From Streptomyces sp. MMG1533 (GTDB lineage: Bacteria; Actinomycetota; Actinomycetes; Streptomycetales; Streptomycetaceae): DNA of 64,000 nucleotides. The stretch covers positions 29,540 to 93,539 of the forward strand of contig NZ_LGDG01000216.1 in NCBI RefSeq assembly GCF_001279775.1, given 5' to 3'. The position numbers and the translations under genes are program-made. How positions within the stretch are numbered: the stretch's first letter is position 1; each line of letters opens with the position of its first letter. Below the pieces are notes generated by a model. It was not told the origin of the DNA. It saw nothing but the letters and a program-made list of their open reading frames with translations, and did no database searches. Shown here piece by piece: positions 35,226-43,281 of the stretch.

Positions 35226-36269
35226 ATGACGAGCATGTCGAGGGCGAGGGTGGCCCGGCGGATCGCGGCCGGCGCCGCGTACGGCGGCGGTGGGATCGGT
35301 CTGGTCGGCGCGGCGGCCATCGGTCTGCTGCTGGCGGAGGTGCAGCTGGCCAAACGTCAGGTGCGCAACGGCAATGGCAACGGCAATGGGGCGACGCCGC
35401 ACGTCCCGCAGGCGGAGGGCCGGTACGGCAGTTCCTACACCGTCCCCGGCGAACCGCCCCTGCGCCTGGTGATGCTGGGCGACTCCACGGCCGCCGGCCA
35501 GGGCGTCCACCGGGGCGGACAGACGCCGGGCGCGCTGCTGGCGTCGGGCCTGGCGGCGGTGGCGGAACGCCCGGTGGTACTCCGTAACGTCGCCCTCCCC
35601 GGGGCGACCTCCGACGACCTGGACCGCCAGGTGGCGCTGGCCCTGGCGGACCCGGCCCAGATCCCCGACGTCTGCGTGATCATGATCGGCGCGAACGACG
35701 TGACCACCCGGATGCCGCCGACCCGCTCGGTACGTCATCTGGCGGCGGCGGTACGACGGCTGCGCACGGCCGGCGCGGAGGTCGTGGTCGGCACCTGCCC
35801 CGACCTGGGCACGATCGAGCCCGTGCAGCAGCCGCTGCGCTGGCTGGCCCGCCGGGCCTGCCGGCAGCTGGCGGCCGCCCAGACGATCGGCGCGGTCGAA
35901 CAGGGCGGCCGTACGGTGTCGCTGGGCGACCTGCTGGGCCCCGAGTTCGAGGCGAACCCGCGCGAGCTGTTCGGCCCGGACAGCTACCACCCTTCGGCGG
36001 AGGGCTACGCCACGGCGGCGATGGCGGTCCTTCCCACGGTCTGCGCGGCCCTGGGCCTGTGGCCCGCGGAAGAGGAGCGCCCGGACGCCTCCCGCCGCGA
36101 GGGCTTCCTGCCGGTCGCGCGAGCCGCCGCGGAGGCGGCGTCGGAGGCCGGCACGGAGGTCACGGCGGCGATGTCGACGGGCCCGAAGGGACCGTGGGCA
36201 CTGCTCAAGCGCCGCCGTCGCCGGCGGGTCCCGGTGTCGGAGCCGACCCCGATCTCCCCGTCCTCCTGA
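35226..36269 (+). CDS. SGNH/GDSL hydrolase, membrane-anchored
   Basis: This 347-aa protein has an N-terminal signal anchor (YGGGGIGLVGAAAIGLLLAEV) and a Gly/Asn-rich spacer. A SGNH esterase domain follows with block I VMLGDSTAAGQGV (catalytic Ser, about residues 80-92), block II Gly, block III MIGANDVT and block V DSYHPSAEGYATAA (catalytic Asp and His). The family hydrolyses esters of lipids or cell-wall sugars; the substrate is unknown. I use ATG at 35226 after GAGGAGG rather than the frame opening at 35103. Confidence 0.9.
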   Translation: MTSMSRARVARRIAAGAAYGGGGIGLVGAAAIGLLLAEVQLAKRQVRNGNGNGNGATPHVPQAEGRYGSSYTVPGEPPLRLVMLGDSTAAGQGVHRGGQTPGALLASGLAAVAERPVVLRNVALPGATSDDLDRQVALALADPAQIPDVCVIMIGANDVTTRMPPTRSVRHLAAAVRRLRTAGAEVVVGTCPDLGTIEPVQQPLRWLARRACRQLAAAQTIGAVEQGGRTVSLGDLLGPEFEANPRELFGPDSYHPSAEGYATAAMAVLPTVCAALGLWPAEEERPDASRREGFLPVARAAAEAASEAGTEVTAAMSTGPKGPWALLKRRRRRRVPVSEPTPISPSS

Positions 36270-36286
36270 ACGGGGTGCACGTTCCT

Positions 36287-36421
36287 GGGGGCTCCGCCCC
36301 CGGACCCCCGGGCCTTCGCCCACCCACCACCCGACTCGGTGGGTCGAGAGCCGGCCCTTTCAACCGACCGAGACGGGTGGTGGGTGGGCATAGGCCCGGG
36401 GGTCCAGGGGGCGGAGCCCCC
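36287..36421. terminator. 135-bp imperfect inverted repeat between SGNH hydrolase and thiolase genes
   Basis: The left arm starts GGGGGCTCCGCCCCC and the right arm ends GGGGGCGGAGCCCCC. Inner blocks (GGACCCCCGGGCC with GGCCCGGGGGTCC, and CCCACCCACCACCC with GGGTGGTGGGTGGG) also pair. The whole folds into one long hairpin starting 18 bp after the hydrolase stop. It may act as a terminator, and its GGGGCTCCGCCCC ends match a repeat common in Streptomyces. A third GGCGGAGCCCC copy lies at about 36438. Confidence 0.75.
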
Positions 36422-36486
36422 TGGCGGGATCGAAGGGGCGGAGCCCCTGGGACGGGACGGGCAGGGGCGGCGGGGGCGAGAAAAGC

Positions 36487-36494
36487 AAGCGCTT
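36487..36494. promoter_or_regulatory. AAGCGCTT palindrome upstream of thiolase
   Basis: AGCAAGCGCTTAG around 36485-36496 has an AAGCGCTT core in an otherwise GC-rich region, 110 bp upstream of the thiolase start. The form resembles TetR-type operators of lipid catabolism. This is by eye only. Confidence 0.3.
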
Positions 36495-36603
36495 AGAAAA
36501 CTGCGGCCAGGGTCACACCGCGATACCCGTGACCGAGCCCATACGTACGGGTAACTTCCCACACAGCCCTGCCAGACCCCCCGGTATGCCAATGGAGCCG
36601 TTG

Positions 36604-37824
36604 ATGCCCGAAGCCGTGATCGTCTCGACCGCCCGCTCCCCCATCGGCCGCGCCTTCAAGGGCTCCCTCAAAGACCTGCGCCCCGACGACCTGACCGCCA
36701 CGATCATCCAGGCCGCGCTCGCCAAGGTCCCCGAGCTGGACCCGAGGGACATCGAGGACCTGATGCTCGGCTGTGGTCTGCCCGGCGGCGAGCAGGGCAA
36801 CAACCTCGGCCGTATCGTCGCCGTGCAGATGGGCATGGACCACCTCCCCGGCTGCACGATCACCCGTTACTGCTCCTCCTCTCTGCAGACGAGCCGCATG
36901 GCCCTGCACGCCATCAAGGCCGGCGAGGGCGACGTCTTCATCTCGGCCGGCGTCGAGATGGTCTCCCGCTTCGCCAAGGGCAACTCCGACAGCCTCCCGG
37001 ACACGCGCAACCCGTTCTTCGCCGAGGCCGAGGCCCGTACCGCCGCCGTCGCGGAGCAGGAGGGCACCACCTGGCACGACCCGCGCGAGGACGGCCTCGT
37101 CCCGGACGCCTACATCGCGATGGGCCAGACCGCCGAGAACCTGGCTCGCACGAAGGGCGTCACCCGCCAGGACATGGACGAGTTCGGCGTCCGCTCCCAG
37201 AACCTCGCCGAGGAAGCCATCAAGAACGGCTTCTGGGAGCGCGAGATCACCCCGGTGACCCTCCCGGACGGCACGGTCGTCTCCAAGGACGACGGCCCGC
37301 GCGCCGGCGTCACACTGGAGGGCGTCCAGGGCCTCAAGCCGGTCTTCCGCCCCGACGGCATGGTCACCGCCGCCAACTGCTGCCCGCTGAACGACGGTGC
37401 CGCCGCGCTCGTCATCATGAGCGACACCAAGGCCCGCGAGCTCGGCCTGACCCCGCTCGCCCGCATCGTGTCGACCGGCGTCTCCGGCCTCTCCCCCGAG
37501 ATCATGGGCCTCGGCCCGGTCGAGGCGTCCCAGCAGGCCCTGCGCCGCGCCGGCCTCTCCATCGACGACATCGACCTGGTCGAGATCAACGAGGCGTTCG
37601 CCGCCCAGGTGATCCCCTCCTACCGCGACCTCGGCATCGACCCCGACAAGCTGAACGTCAACGGCGGCGCCATCGCGGTCGGCCACCCCTTCGGCATGAC
37701 CGGCGCCCGCATCACCGGCACGCTCATCAACTCCCTCCAGTTCCACGACAAGCAGTTCGGCCTGGAGACGATGTGCGTCGGCGGCGGCCAGGGCATGGCG
37801 ATGGTCATCGAGCGCCTGAGCTGA
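36604..37824 (+). CDS. Acetyl-CoA acetyltransferase / 3-ketoacyl-CoA thiolase
   Basis: This 406-aa thiolase cleaves or condenses acyl-CoA. The acyl-binding Cys is in [18 protein letters not shown] (about residues 84-101), with [13 protein letters not shown], the catalytic His in [17 protein letters not shown], and the second Cys in [19 protein letters not shown] context ([10 protein letters not shown]). Starting at 36604 (MPEAVIV), after GGAG, gives the standard length and N-terminus. Monocistronic, with a terminator behind. Confidence 0.96.
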   Translation: MPEAVIVSTARSPIGRAFKGSLKDLRPDDLTATIIQAALAKVPELDPRDIEDLMLGCGLPGGEQGNNLGRIVAVQMGMDHLPGCTITRYCSSSLQTSRMALHAIKAGEGDVFISAGVEMVSRFAKGNSDSLPDTRNPFFAEAEARTAAVAEQEGTTWHDPREDGLVPDAYIAMGQTAENLARTKGVTRQDMDEFGVRSQNLAEEAIKNGFWEREITPVTLPDGTVVSKDDGPRAGVTLEGVQGLKPVFRPDGMVTAANCCPLNDGAAALVIMSDTKARELGLTPLARIVSTGVSGLSPEIMGLGPVEASQQALRRAGLSIDDIDLVEINEAFAAQVIPSYRDLGIDPDKLNVNGGAIAVGHPFGMTGARITGTLINSLQFHDKQFGLETMCVGGGQGMAMVIERLS

Positions 37825-37865
37825 TCAACCTCCGGTAGCCGTACGGGAACCCAGCGTCACCAATA

Positions 37866-37905
37866 GGCCCAGAACCCTTGAACCACCAGGGTTCTGGGCC
37901 GATTT
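37866..37905 (+). terminator. Terminator after thiolase
   Basis: GGCCCAGAACCCT (37866-37878) and AGGGTTCTGGGCC (37888-37900) form a 13-bp stem with a 9-nt loop followed by GATTTGTG, 42 bp after the thiolase stop. Confidence 0.88.
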
Positions 37906-38097
37906 GTGATCCAATCTCCCCCAGGATGTGACCTATCTCCCTCGGGAGGGGGATTTACGCAGGTCAAGCCACTTCAGCAGCGAGCCCCGGGCCCAAAGTC
38001 CTGTCCGTTTCGTGACGTTACGCACTGACAGCTGGATGGTCCGCCCTTCAAGCTGATGTAGGAAGTCGGGGGTCGACTTTGAACCGGGAGTACGTCA

Positions 38098-38892
38098 GTG
38101 AGCGCCATGCCGATCGCCTTGTTGGTCACCACGGCCGCCACGGGCGCCGTGGGCGTCGCCGTCCTGCGCACCCTCATGGTGCTGCGCCGACAGGTCGCCG
38201 CCCTGCACGCCGAGCTCGCCGAGGGCAACGCCGCAGCGGCGCGGGGTCGCGTGCCGGCCGCCCGCCACTCCGCCGACGTCGACGAGATACGGGCCGCCGT
38301 GGCCGAGGCGCTCGCCGAGGAACGTGAGCGCGAACTCGCCGAGGCGCGAGCCTTCTGGGCCGCACAGGAGGCCCGTGACGCCTCTGACGCGCCCTCGCTG
38401 CTGGGCCTGCCCGACAGCGAGCTGTTCCTGCCCCGGCAGGCCGATTTCGTGGGCCTGGAGCCGGTCGCCGAGCACGGCGCCGACGCCGACGAGTGCGCTG
38501 GGGGTACAGGGGGAGAGTCCGCCGAACTGGCCGCGGCCCGCCGCCGCCACCCCTCCCACCCGGACTTCGTCCCGGTCGCGTCACCGGTCGTGAACGACCA
38601 CGAGCGCACGGTGGCCACGCTGGAGGAACTGGCGGCGTCCCAGGTCGAACTGGCCGATGTCCGCCCCGGCCCGCTGGGCACCCTCGACGTCTACGTCTTC
38701 GCCGACGGCACCACCCTCTGCATGACTCCGGGCCACCGCGAAACGGCGGAACGCCTGGCGAAGGCCCTGAGGGCCGGCGAGACACCGACCCTGCTGGGCG
38801 GTTCCGGAATCTCGGGCGCGTACACGCTGACGTTCGCGTGCGGCGAGGAGAACGTCTACATCCTGGCGGACAGGGTCATAGCGTCCCTCTAG
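38098..38892 (+). CDS. Membrane-anchored protein of unknown function
   Basis: This 264-aa protein has an N-terminal membrane helix (about residues 3-25) and an Ala/Glu-rich helical region that could form a coiled coil (about 30-95). A C-terminal domain (about 175-264) has VDVYVFADGTTLCMTPGHRETAERLAKAL-like beta/alpha pattern (read as LDVYVFADGTTLCMTPGHRETAERL). A small Gly insertion at ADECAGGTGGESAEL is encoded by CTGGGGGTACAGGGGGAG, which looks like a degenerate interspersed repeat. GTG start at 38098 after GGGAG. Family not recognised. Confidence 0.72.
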   Translation: MSAMPIALLVTTAATGAVGVAVLRTLMVLRRQVAALHAELAEGNAAAARGRVPAARHSADVDEIRAAVAEALAEERERELAEARAFWAAQEARDASDAPSLLGLPDSELFLPRQADFVGLEPVAEHGADADECAGGTGGESAELAAARRRHPSHPDFVPVASPVVNDHERTVATLEELAASQVELADVRPGPLGTLDVYVFADGTTLCMTPGHRETAERLAKALRAGETPTLLGGSGISGAYTLTFACGEENVYILADRVIASL

Positions 38893-38895
38893 GCC

Positions 38896-39204
38896 TCACA
38901 CGCCGGCCCGCTTCTGCGCCTCCTCCACCAACTGCACGGCATCATCGACCTGGCCCTCGTCCGTGAGTACGAGGGCCAAGTCATGCACGGCAACGGTGAT
39001 CTGATCAGCCGCGGCGAACATTCCCGCGTCCGGCATCTCCCGAGGCTCGGCCCCGGACGCCTCCAGATCCTGCGCCCACCGAGCAAACTCCCTGGCCAGC
39101 CCCAGAGCCTCGGCGGCAGCGCCCCGCTGCAACCGACTCTGCGGTGCGGCCCGAAGACGATCGGCAAAGTGATCCACCGCACGGCACAGACGCGTCGTAT
39201 CCAC
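38896..39204 (-). CDS. Small alpha-helical protein of unknown function
   Basis: This 102-aa protein, starting VDTTRLCRAVDHFADRLRAAPQS, is predicted all-helical with no membrane segment. It ends 4 bp from the convergent gene at 38892. The open frame extends to 39531, but that longer part overlaps the DUF4287 gene on the other strand and reads as shadow. The exact GTG (39204, 39207 or farther) is uncertain and no strong ribosome site is seen. Confidence 0.65.
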   Translation of the reverse strand: MDTTRLCRAVDHFADRLRAAPQSRLQRGAAAEALGLAREFARWAQDLEASGAEPREMPDAGMFAAADQITVAVHDLALVLTDEGQVDDAVQLVEEAQKRAGV

Positions 39205-39310
39205 CACGCCGCGAGCGTAGGGCCTCACCGAGACTGTTGCCAACGGGCGAACGCTCAGGCACGGTGACCTGAAGGACCGGCTTACATCCCCTTTGCGTCC
39301 GGAGGCGCCG

Positions 39311-39541
39311 ATGTCCCACGTCCTCTCCGAGGAGACCCACCGCAACATGCTCGCCCGCATCCCCCACTGCACCGGTCGTGAAGTGTCCGACTGGCTCCGC
39401 ACTGTCGAAGAAGGCCCTTCTCTCTTCCGCTTCGAGGAGAAGGTCAGCTGGCTTCGCCACGAACACGACCTCGCGTACGGCCACGCGAAGGCGATCGTCC
39501 ACGAGTACGACCTGAGGAGGGCGGCGCGCAAATTCCTCTAG
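39311..39541 (+). CDS. DUF4287 domain protein
   Basis: This 76-aa cytoplasmic protein matches the small DUF4287 family: TGREVSDWLRTVEEGPSLFRFEEKVSWLRHEHDLAYGHAKAIVHEYDLRR, with the common WL--H-L--GHA-AIV pattern. Function unknown. ATG at 39311 follows GGAGGCGCCG. A bidirectional terminator separates it from the convergent Bax-inhibitor-like gene. Confidence 0.85.
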   Translation: MSHVLSEETHRNMLARIPHCTGREVSDWLRTVEEGPSLFRFEEKVSWLRHEHDLAYGHAKAIVHEYDLRRAARKFL

Positions 39542-39555
39542 GCGCGCACCACGGC

Positions 39556-39587
39556 AAAGGGCCCCGGGACGGAACCCGGGGCCCTTT
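39556..39587. terminator. Bidirectional terminator
   Basis: AAAGGGCCCCGGG (39556-39568) and CCCGGGGCCCTTT (39575-39587) form a perfect 13-bp stem with a 6-nt loop, having A on the left and T on the right. It lies between two convergent genes and can stop both. Confidence 0.93.
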
Positions 39588-39604
39588 CACGCACGCGGTG
39601 CGTG

Positions 39605-40501
39605 TCAGTCGCTGCTGTTGAGGATCGCGATGATCCTCAGGAACTCCATGTAGATCCACACCAGCGTCAGCGTCAGCCCGAAGGCCGCCAGCCACGCCTC
39701 CTCGCGCGGCGCGCCGTACGCGATGCCGTCCTCGACCTGCTTGAAGTCCAGGGCGAGGAAGCAGGCGCCGAGCAGGATGCCGACGACACCGAAGACCACG
39801 CCGAGCGGGCCGCTGCGGAAGCCGAGACCGTCACCGCCGCCGAAGACGGCGAACAGCAGGTTCACCATCATCAGCAGGATGAAGCCGAGCGCGGCCGCCA
39901 TCACGAAGCCGTAGAACCGGCGGTTGACGCGGATCCAGCCCGCCTTGTAGGCCACCAGCACACCGGCGAAGACCGCCATGGTGCCGATCACGGCCTGCAT
40001 GGCCGCACCGTCGGCGATCCGGTTGTCGACGATGTTGGAAAGGACGCCGAGGAAGACACCCTCGAAGGCGGCGTACATCAGGATCAGCGCGGGCGACGCC
40101 TTGCGCTTGAAGGACTGGACGAAGGCCAGCACCATGCCGATCAGCGCGGCACCGATACCGATGCCGTACGAACGGCCGATGTTCGCGTCGTCGATCGGCA
40201 GCAGCGCCCAGGCGAGCGCCGCCGTGACGATCAGGACGCCGAGCGTGGTGCCGGTGCGCAGGACGACGTCGTCCATCGTCATGCGGCCGGTGGTGACCGG
40301 GGCCTGCGGCGGTGCGCCCTGCTGAAGGTCCTGCTGCGCGTAGGGGTTCTGCGCGTACGGGTTGCCGGCCTGCGGCTGTGCGTACGGGTTGCCCTGGGTG
40401 CCTACAGCTGCTCCCCCGGCCTGCGGCGCGGTGTTGAAGCCCGCGTAGCCGTTGTCGCGGCTGAACCCCCGTCGCGAGAAGACCGGGTTGCTGCTCCTCA
40501 T
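39605..40501 (-). CDS. Bax inhibitor-1/YccA-family membrane protein
   Basis: This 298-aa protein has seven membrane helices (about residues 80-295) of the BI-1/LFG type, ending with the family-typical Asp-containing VWIYMEFLRIIAIL. The N-terminal 75 residues are a soluble Gly/Pro/Gln-rich region with repeated NPYAQ units. Bacterial members act as pH-dependent calcium leak channels in known cases. The ATG at 40501 follows GAGGAG. Confidence 0.93.
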   Translation of the reverse strand: MRSSNPVFSRRGFSRDNGYAGFNTAPQAGGAAVGTQGNPYAQPQAGNPYAQNPYAQQDLQQGAPPQAPVTTGRMTMDDVVLRTGTTLGVLIVTAALAWALLPIDDANIGRSYGIGIGAALIGMVLAFVQSFKRKASPALILMYAAFEGVFLGVLSNIVDNRIADGAAMQAVIGTMAVFAGVLVAYKAGWIRVNRRFYGFVMAAALGFILLMMVNLLFAVFGGGDGLGFRSGPLGVVFGVVGILLGACFLALDFKQVEDGIAYGAPREEAWLAAFGLTLTLVWIYMEFLRIIAILNSSD

Positions 40502-40657
40502 TTCACTCCTCCATGGCCACCGTGTGGGCCTTGGGCTCAAGAGTAATAGGTAGGCAAAGGAATGACCCTAGTGCTTGGGGAGGATCTTTCCCTCGTTGTG
40601 CTGCGCAACACGCTACGCGGCCCTGCGATTCCCAGCCACGGAGGGCCTCACCCTTGC

Positions 40658-41833
40658 TCACCCGAAAGGGAAACCCGTGTACCCCTCGGCCAGGTCGGTC
40701 TCGGCGGCCCGGGAGGACGCGAGCCGTTCCAGCCGGGCCAGCCGGAGGCGGTCCTCGAAGGGGGTGGCGTCGGGGGCGCGGTGCAGGAGGGTCGTCATGT
40801 CGTAGGAGAACCGCTCCGCCTGCCAGACGCGGCTCAGGCAGGTCGCGGAGTACGCGTCGAGCCGTTCCGCCGAACCGGTCTCCCTCTCGTACGTCAGCGC
40901 CCTCGCGAAGGTGACGACGTCCCCGACGGCGAGGTTGAGGCCCTTGGCTCCCGTGGGCGGCACGATGTGGGCCGCGTCGCCGGCCAGGAAGAGCCGGCCG
41001 TGCCGCATGGGCTCGTGGACGTAGGAGCGCATCGGGGTGACCGACTTCTGGGTGATGGGGCCGCGCTCCAGGCGCCAGCCGTCGGCGGTCTCGAAGCGGC
41101 GCTCCAGTTCCGCCCAGATGTCGTCGTCGCTCCACGCCTCGGCGTCCGTGCCCTCCGGCACCTGGAGGTAGAGGCGGGAGACGGACGGCGAGCGCATGGA
41201 CAGGAGGGCGAAGCCGCGGTCGTGGTGGGCGTAGACCAGCTCGTCGTGGGAGGGCGGGACGTCGGCGAGGATGCCGAGCCACCCGAAGGGGTACGTCCGC
41301 TCGAAAGTCCGGGACACCGAGGCGGGGACCGCCTTCCGTGCCACACCCCAGAAGCCGTCGCAGCCGACGACGTAGTCGCACTCCAGGACGTCCTCGCCGC
41401 CCTCGCGCCGGAAGCGGACGCGGGGACTGTCGGTGTCGGCGCCCTCGACGGCCAGCGCCTCCGCCTCGAACAGCAGCGGGCCGCCCTCCTTGAGCTGGAG
41501 GGCGATGAGGTCCTTGCACACCTCCGTCTGGGCGTAGACCATGACCGACCGGCCGCCGGTGAGGGCGGGGAAGTCGACGCGGTGGCGCTTCTTCGCGTAC
41601 CGCAGCTCTATGCCGTCGTGGCGCAGGCCCTCGCGGTCCATGCGCTCCCCGGCGCCGGCGGCGCGCAGCACGTCCACCGTGCCCTGTTCCAGGATTCCGG
41701 CGCGCTGCCGGTGCTCGACGTAGTCGCGGTCTCGGCTCTCCAGGACGACCGAGTCGATGCCGGCGTTGTGGAGCAGCCGGGCGAGGAGGAGGCCGGCGGG
41801 GCCCGCTCCGATGATGCCGACGGTGGTGCGCAT
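40658..41833 (-). CDS. pobA: PobA, 4-hydroxybenzoate 3-monooxygenase
   Basis: This 391-aa FAD monooxygenase hydroxylates 4-hydroxybenzoate to protocatechuate using NAD(P)H and O2. The FAD-binding GxGxxG is in TVGIIGAGPAGLLLARLLHNAGI, the DG motif is CDYVVGCDGFWGVARK, and the GD motif is GRLFLAGDAAHIVPPTGAKGLNLA. TYPFGWLGILADVPPSHDELVYAHHDRGFAL matches P. fluorescens PobA closely. ATG at 41833 follows GGAGG. It is transcribed alone; no protocatechuate genes are adjacent. A palindrome at 41880-41895 precedes it. Confidence 0.96.
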   Translation of the reverse strand: MRTTVGIIGAGPAGLLLARLLHNAGIDSVVLESRDRDYVEHRQRAGILEQGTVDVLRAAGAGERMDREGLRHDGIELRYAKKRHRVDFPALTGGRSVMVYAQTEVCKDLIALQLKEGGPLLFEAEALAVEGADTDSPRVRFRREGGEDVLECDYVVGCDGFWGVARKAVPASVSRTFERTYPFGWLGILADVPPSHDELVYAHHDRGFALLSMRSPSVSRLYLQVPEGTDAEAWSDDDIWAELERRFETADGWRLERGPITQKSVTPMRSYVHEPMRHGRLFLAGDAAHIVPPTGAKGLNLAVGDVVTFARALTYERETGSAERLDAYSATCLSRVWQAERFSYDMTTLLHRAPDATPFEDRLRLARLERLASSRAAETDLAEGYTGFPFG

Positions 41834-41879
41834 CGACCAGCCTCCAGGTTCCGTGTTCACATGCTCGCATGTTCGCGTG

Positions 41880-41895
41880 GTGAAGTTTTCTTCAC
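41880..41895. promoter_or_regulatory. Palindrome GTGAAGTTTTCTTCAC upstream of pobA
   Basis: Perfect arms GTGAAG/CTTCAC around TTTT lie 47 bp upstream of the pobA start, in a small AT-rich patch. A candidate operator for a PobR-type or other regulator of pobA; no regulator gene is adjacent. Confidence 0.5.
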
Positions 41896-41985
41896 TTACT
41901 TTCGGACATGAGTTTCCGACCACAGGTACCCGCTGTCAACGGTCGAGCGGTGAACTCTTCAATGGAGGGTGCAGGTGTCCCGAAG

Positions 41986-42069
41986 TGCCCGGAGCCGGAC
42001 TTGAACCGGCACGCCCGCGAAGGGGCAGCGAGGTTTAAGCTCGCCGTGTCTGCATTCCACCATCCGGGC
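41986..42069 (-). tRNA. bldA: tRNA-Leu(UAA), bldA
   Basis: This 84-nt class II tRNA folds fully. The acceptor arm is GCCCGGA/TCCGGGC, the anticodon stem is GCGAG/CTCGC with loop CTTAAAC giving anticodon TAA, and there is a long variable arm (TGCCCCTTCGCGGGCG). The T-arm is GCCGG/CCGGC with loop TTCAAGT. The discriminator is A and no CCA is encoded. UUA is the rarest codon in Streptomyces, and this tRNA (bldA) gates translation of TTA-containing genes for aerial growth and antibiotics. It lies between pobA and the ABC exporter pair, as in S. coelicolor as far as I recall. A target TTA codon is present in this window at 6070. Confidence 0.97.
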
Positions 42070-42119
42070 AGGCCATGGGCTCCGCATCGAGGTCCCGAGC
42101 CTATCGGGATACCTCCCCC

Positions 42120-42160
42120 CAACATCGGGAGGGCGGACCGATGTTGTCTTATTTTATTGA
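42120..42160 (+). terminator. Hairpin with T-rich tail on the strand opposite bldA
   Basis: CAACATCGG (42120-42128) and CCGATGTTG (42138-42146) form a 9-bp stem followed by TCTTATTTTATT on the plus strand. It would end a transcript running antisense through bldA. The same AT-rich patch also lies just upstream of bldA and may overlap its control region. Confidence 0.65.
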
Positions 42161-42510
42161 TTCCTGAGGGAGCATCAGTACCCGGAACAGGCCATCCGCA
42201 CTTGCCAATAGCCTTGCGTGCGGCCCCCGGCCGCGCATGCGGAATGACGGAATTTCACCGTCCGAACGAGGGGGCTCCACCTGTTCTCTGCATGGCGGCC
42301 CGCGCGGACGCGCTCGGGCGGCCGTCAGGGGTGGCCGTCAGGGGTGGCTGTCAGGGGTGGCCGTCATCCCCAGGTATGACACCGCGGAGTGTGGTCCGCC
42401 CCGAGTCGGCCTTCGGAACCGGAACAGCGGGTGACTACACGGCGGCCCGCGGCCCGGACGATGGATGTCGTCCCTCCGACAAACCCCTCGTCCTCCTGGA
42501 GTGCCTTCTC
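42161..42510. other. Intergenic region between bldA and ABC exporter
   Basis: Apart from the tandem repeat at 42320-42366 I see no gene. The region should hold the promoter of the exporter operon. A frame from 41908 runs through it in the exporter frame but crosses bldA and has no coding support. Confidence 0.5.
42320..42366. repeat. 14-bp tandem repeat GGTGGCCGTCAGGG
   Basis: About three head-to-tail copies of a 14-bp unit (one with C-to-T change), ending in GTGGCCGTCATCC, sit between bldA and the ABC exporter genes. No coding function. Confidence 0.8.
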
Positions 42511-43281
42511 GTGACCACCGCATCCATCGCCGGCCGGGCCACAGCCGTGGCCGCGCGTGCCACGGATCTGTCGAAGATCTACGGACAGGGCGAGACCCAG
42601 GTGGTCGCCCTCGACCGGGTCTCCATCGACTTCCGGCAGGCCGAGTTCACCGCGATCATGGGTCCCTCCGGGTCCGGCAAGTCCACCCTGATGCACTGCG
42701 TGGCCGGACTGGACACCTTCTCCTCCGGTTCGGTGCGCATCGGCGAGACCGAGCTGGGCTCCTTGAAGGACAAGCAGCTCACCAAGTTGCGCCGGGACAA
42801 GATCGGCTTCATCTTCCAGGCGTTCAACCTGCTGCCGACCCTGACGGCCCTGGAGAACATCACGCTCCCGATGGACATCGCGGGCCGCAAGCCGGACAAG
42901 CAGTGGCTGGACTCGGTGATCGCGATGGTCGGTCTCGCCGACCGGCTCGGCCACCGCCCCTCCCAGCTGTCCGGCGGCCAGCAGCAGCGCGTCGCCGTGG
43001 CCCGCGCCCTGGCGTCCAGGCCCGACATCATCTTCGGCGACGAGCCGACCGGAAACCTCGACTCGCGCGCGGGCGCCGAGGTGCTGGGCTTCCTGCGCAA
43101 CTCCGTACGGGAGTTGGGGCAGACGGTGGTGATGGTGACCCACGACCCGGTGGCGGCGGCGTACGCGGACCGGGTGGTGTTCCTGGCGGACGGCCGGATC
43201 GTGGACGAGGTGTACGGGCCGACGGCCGAGTCGGTGCTGGACCTCATGAAGCAGTTCGACGCGAAGGGCCGTACCAGCTGA
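42511..43281 (+). CDS. ABC exporter ATPase (MacB/LolD type)
   Basis: This 256-aa ATPase has Walker A IMGPSGSGKSTLMHCVAGLD (about residues 49-68), Q-loop IGFIFQAFNLLPTLTALENI, signature LSGGQQQRVAVARAL, Walker B IIFGDEPTGNLD and H-loop VTHDPVAAAYADRV. The sequence type pairs with FtsX-like permeases to move lipids or peptides or for mechanotransmission. GTG at 42511 follows TGGAG; the longer upstream frame is not coding. The stop overlaps the permease start (TGATG). Confidence 0.95.
   Translation: MTTASIAGRATAVAARATDLSKIYGQGETQVVALDRVSIDFRQAEFTAIMGPSGSGKSTLMHCVAGLDTFSSGSVRIGETELGSLKDKQLTKLRRDKIGFIFQAFNLLPTLTALENITLPMDIAGRKPDKQWLDSVIAMVGLADRLGHRPSQLSGGQQQRVAVARALASRPDIIFGDEPTGNLDSRAGAEVLGFLRNSVRELGQTVVMVTHDPVAAAYADRVVFLADGRIVDEVYGPTAESVLDLMKQFDAKGRTS

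Noticed and set aside
41908..42510. N-terminal extension of the ABC ATPase through bldA
   Set aside because: The frame is open by chance; it crosses the tRNA gene and a terminator hairpin, and a GTG with ribosome site exists at 42511.
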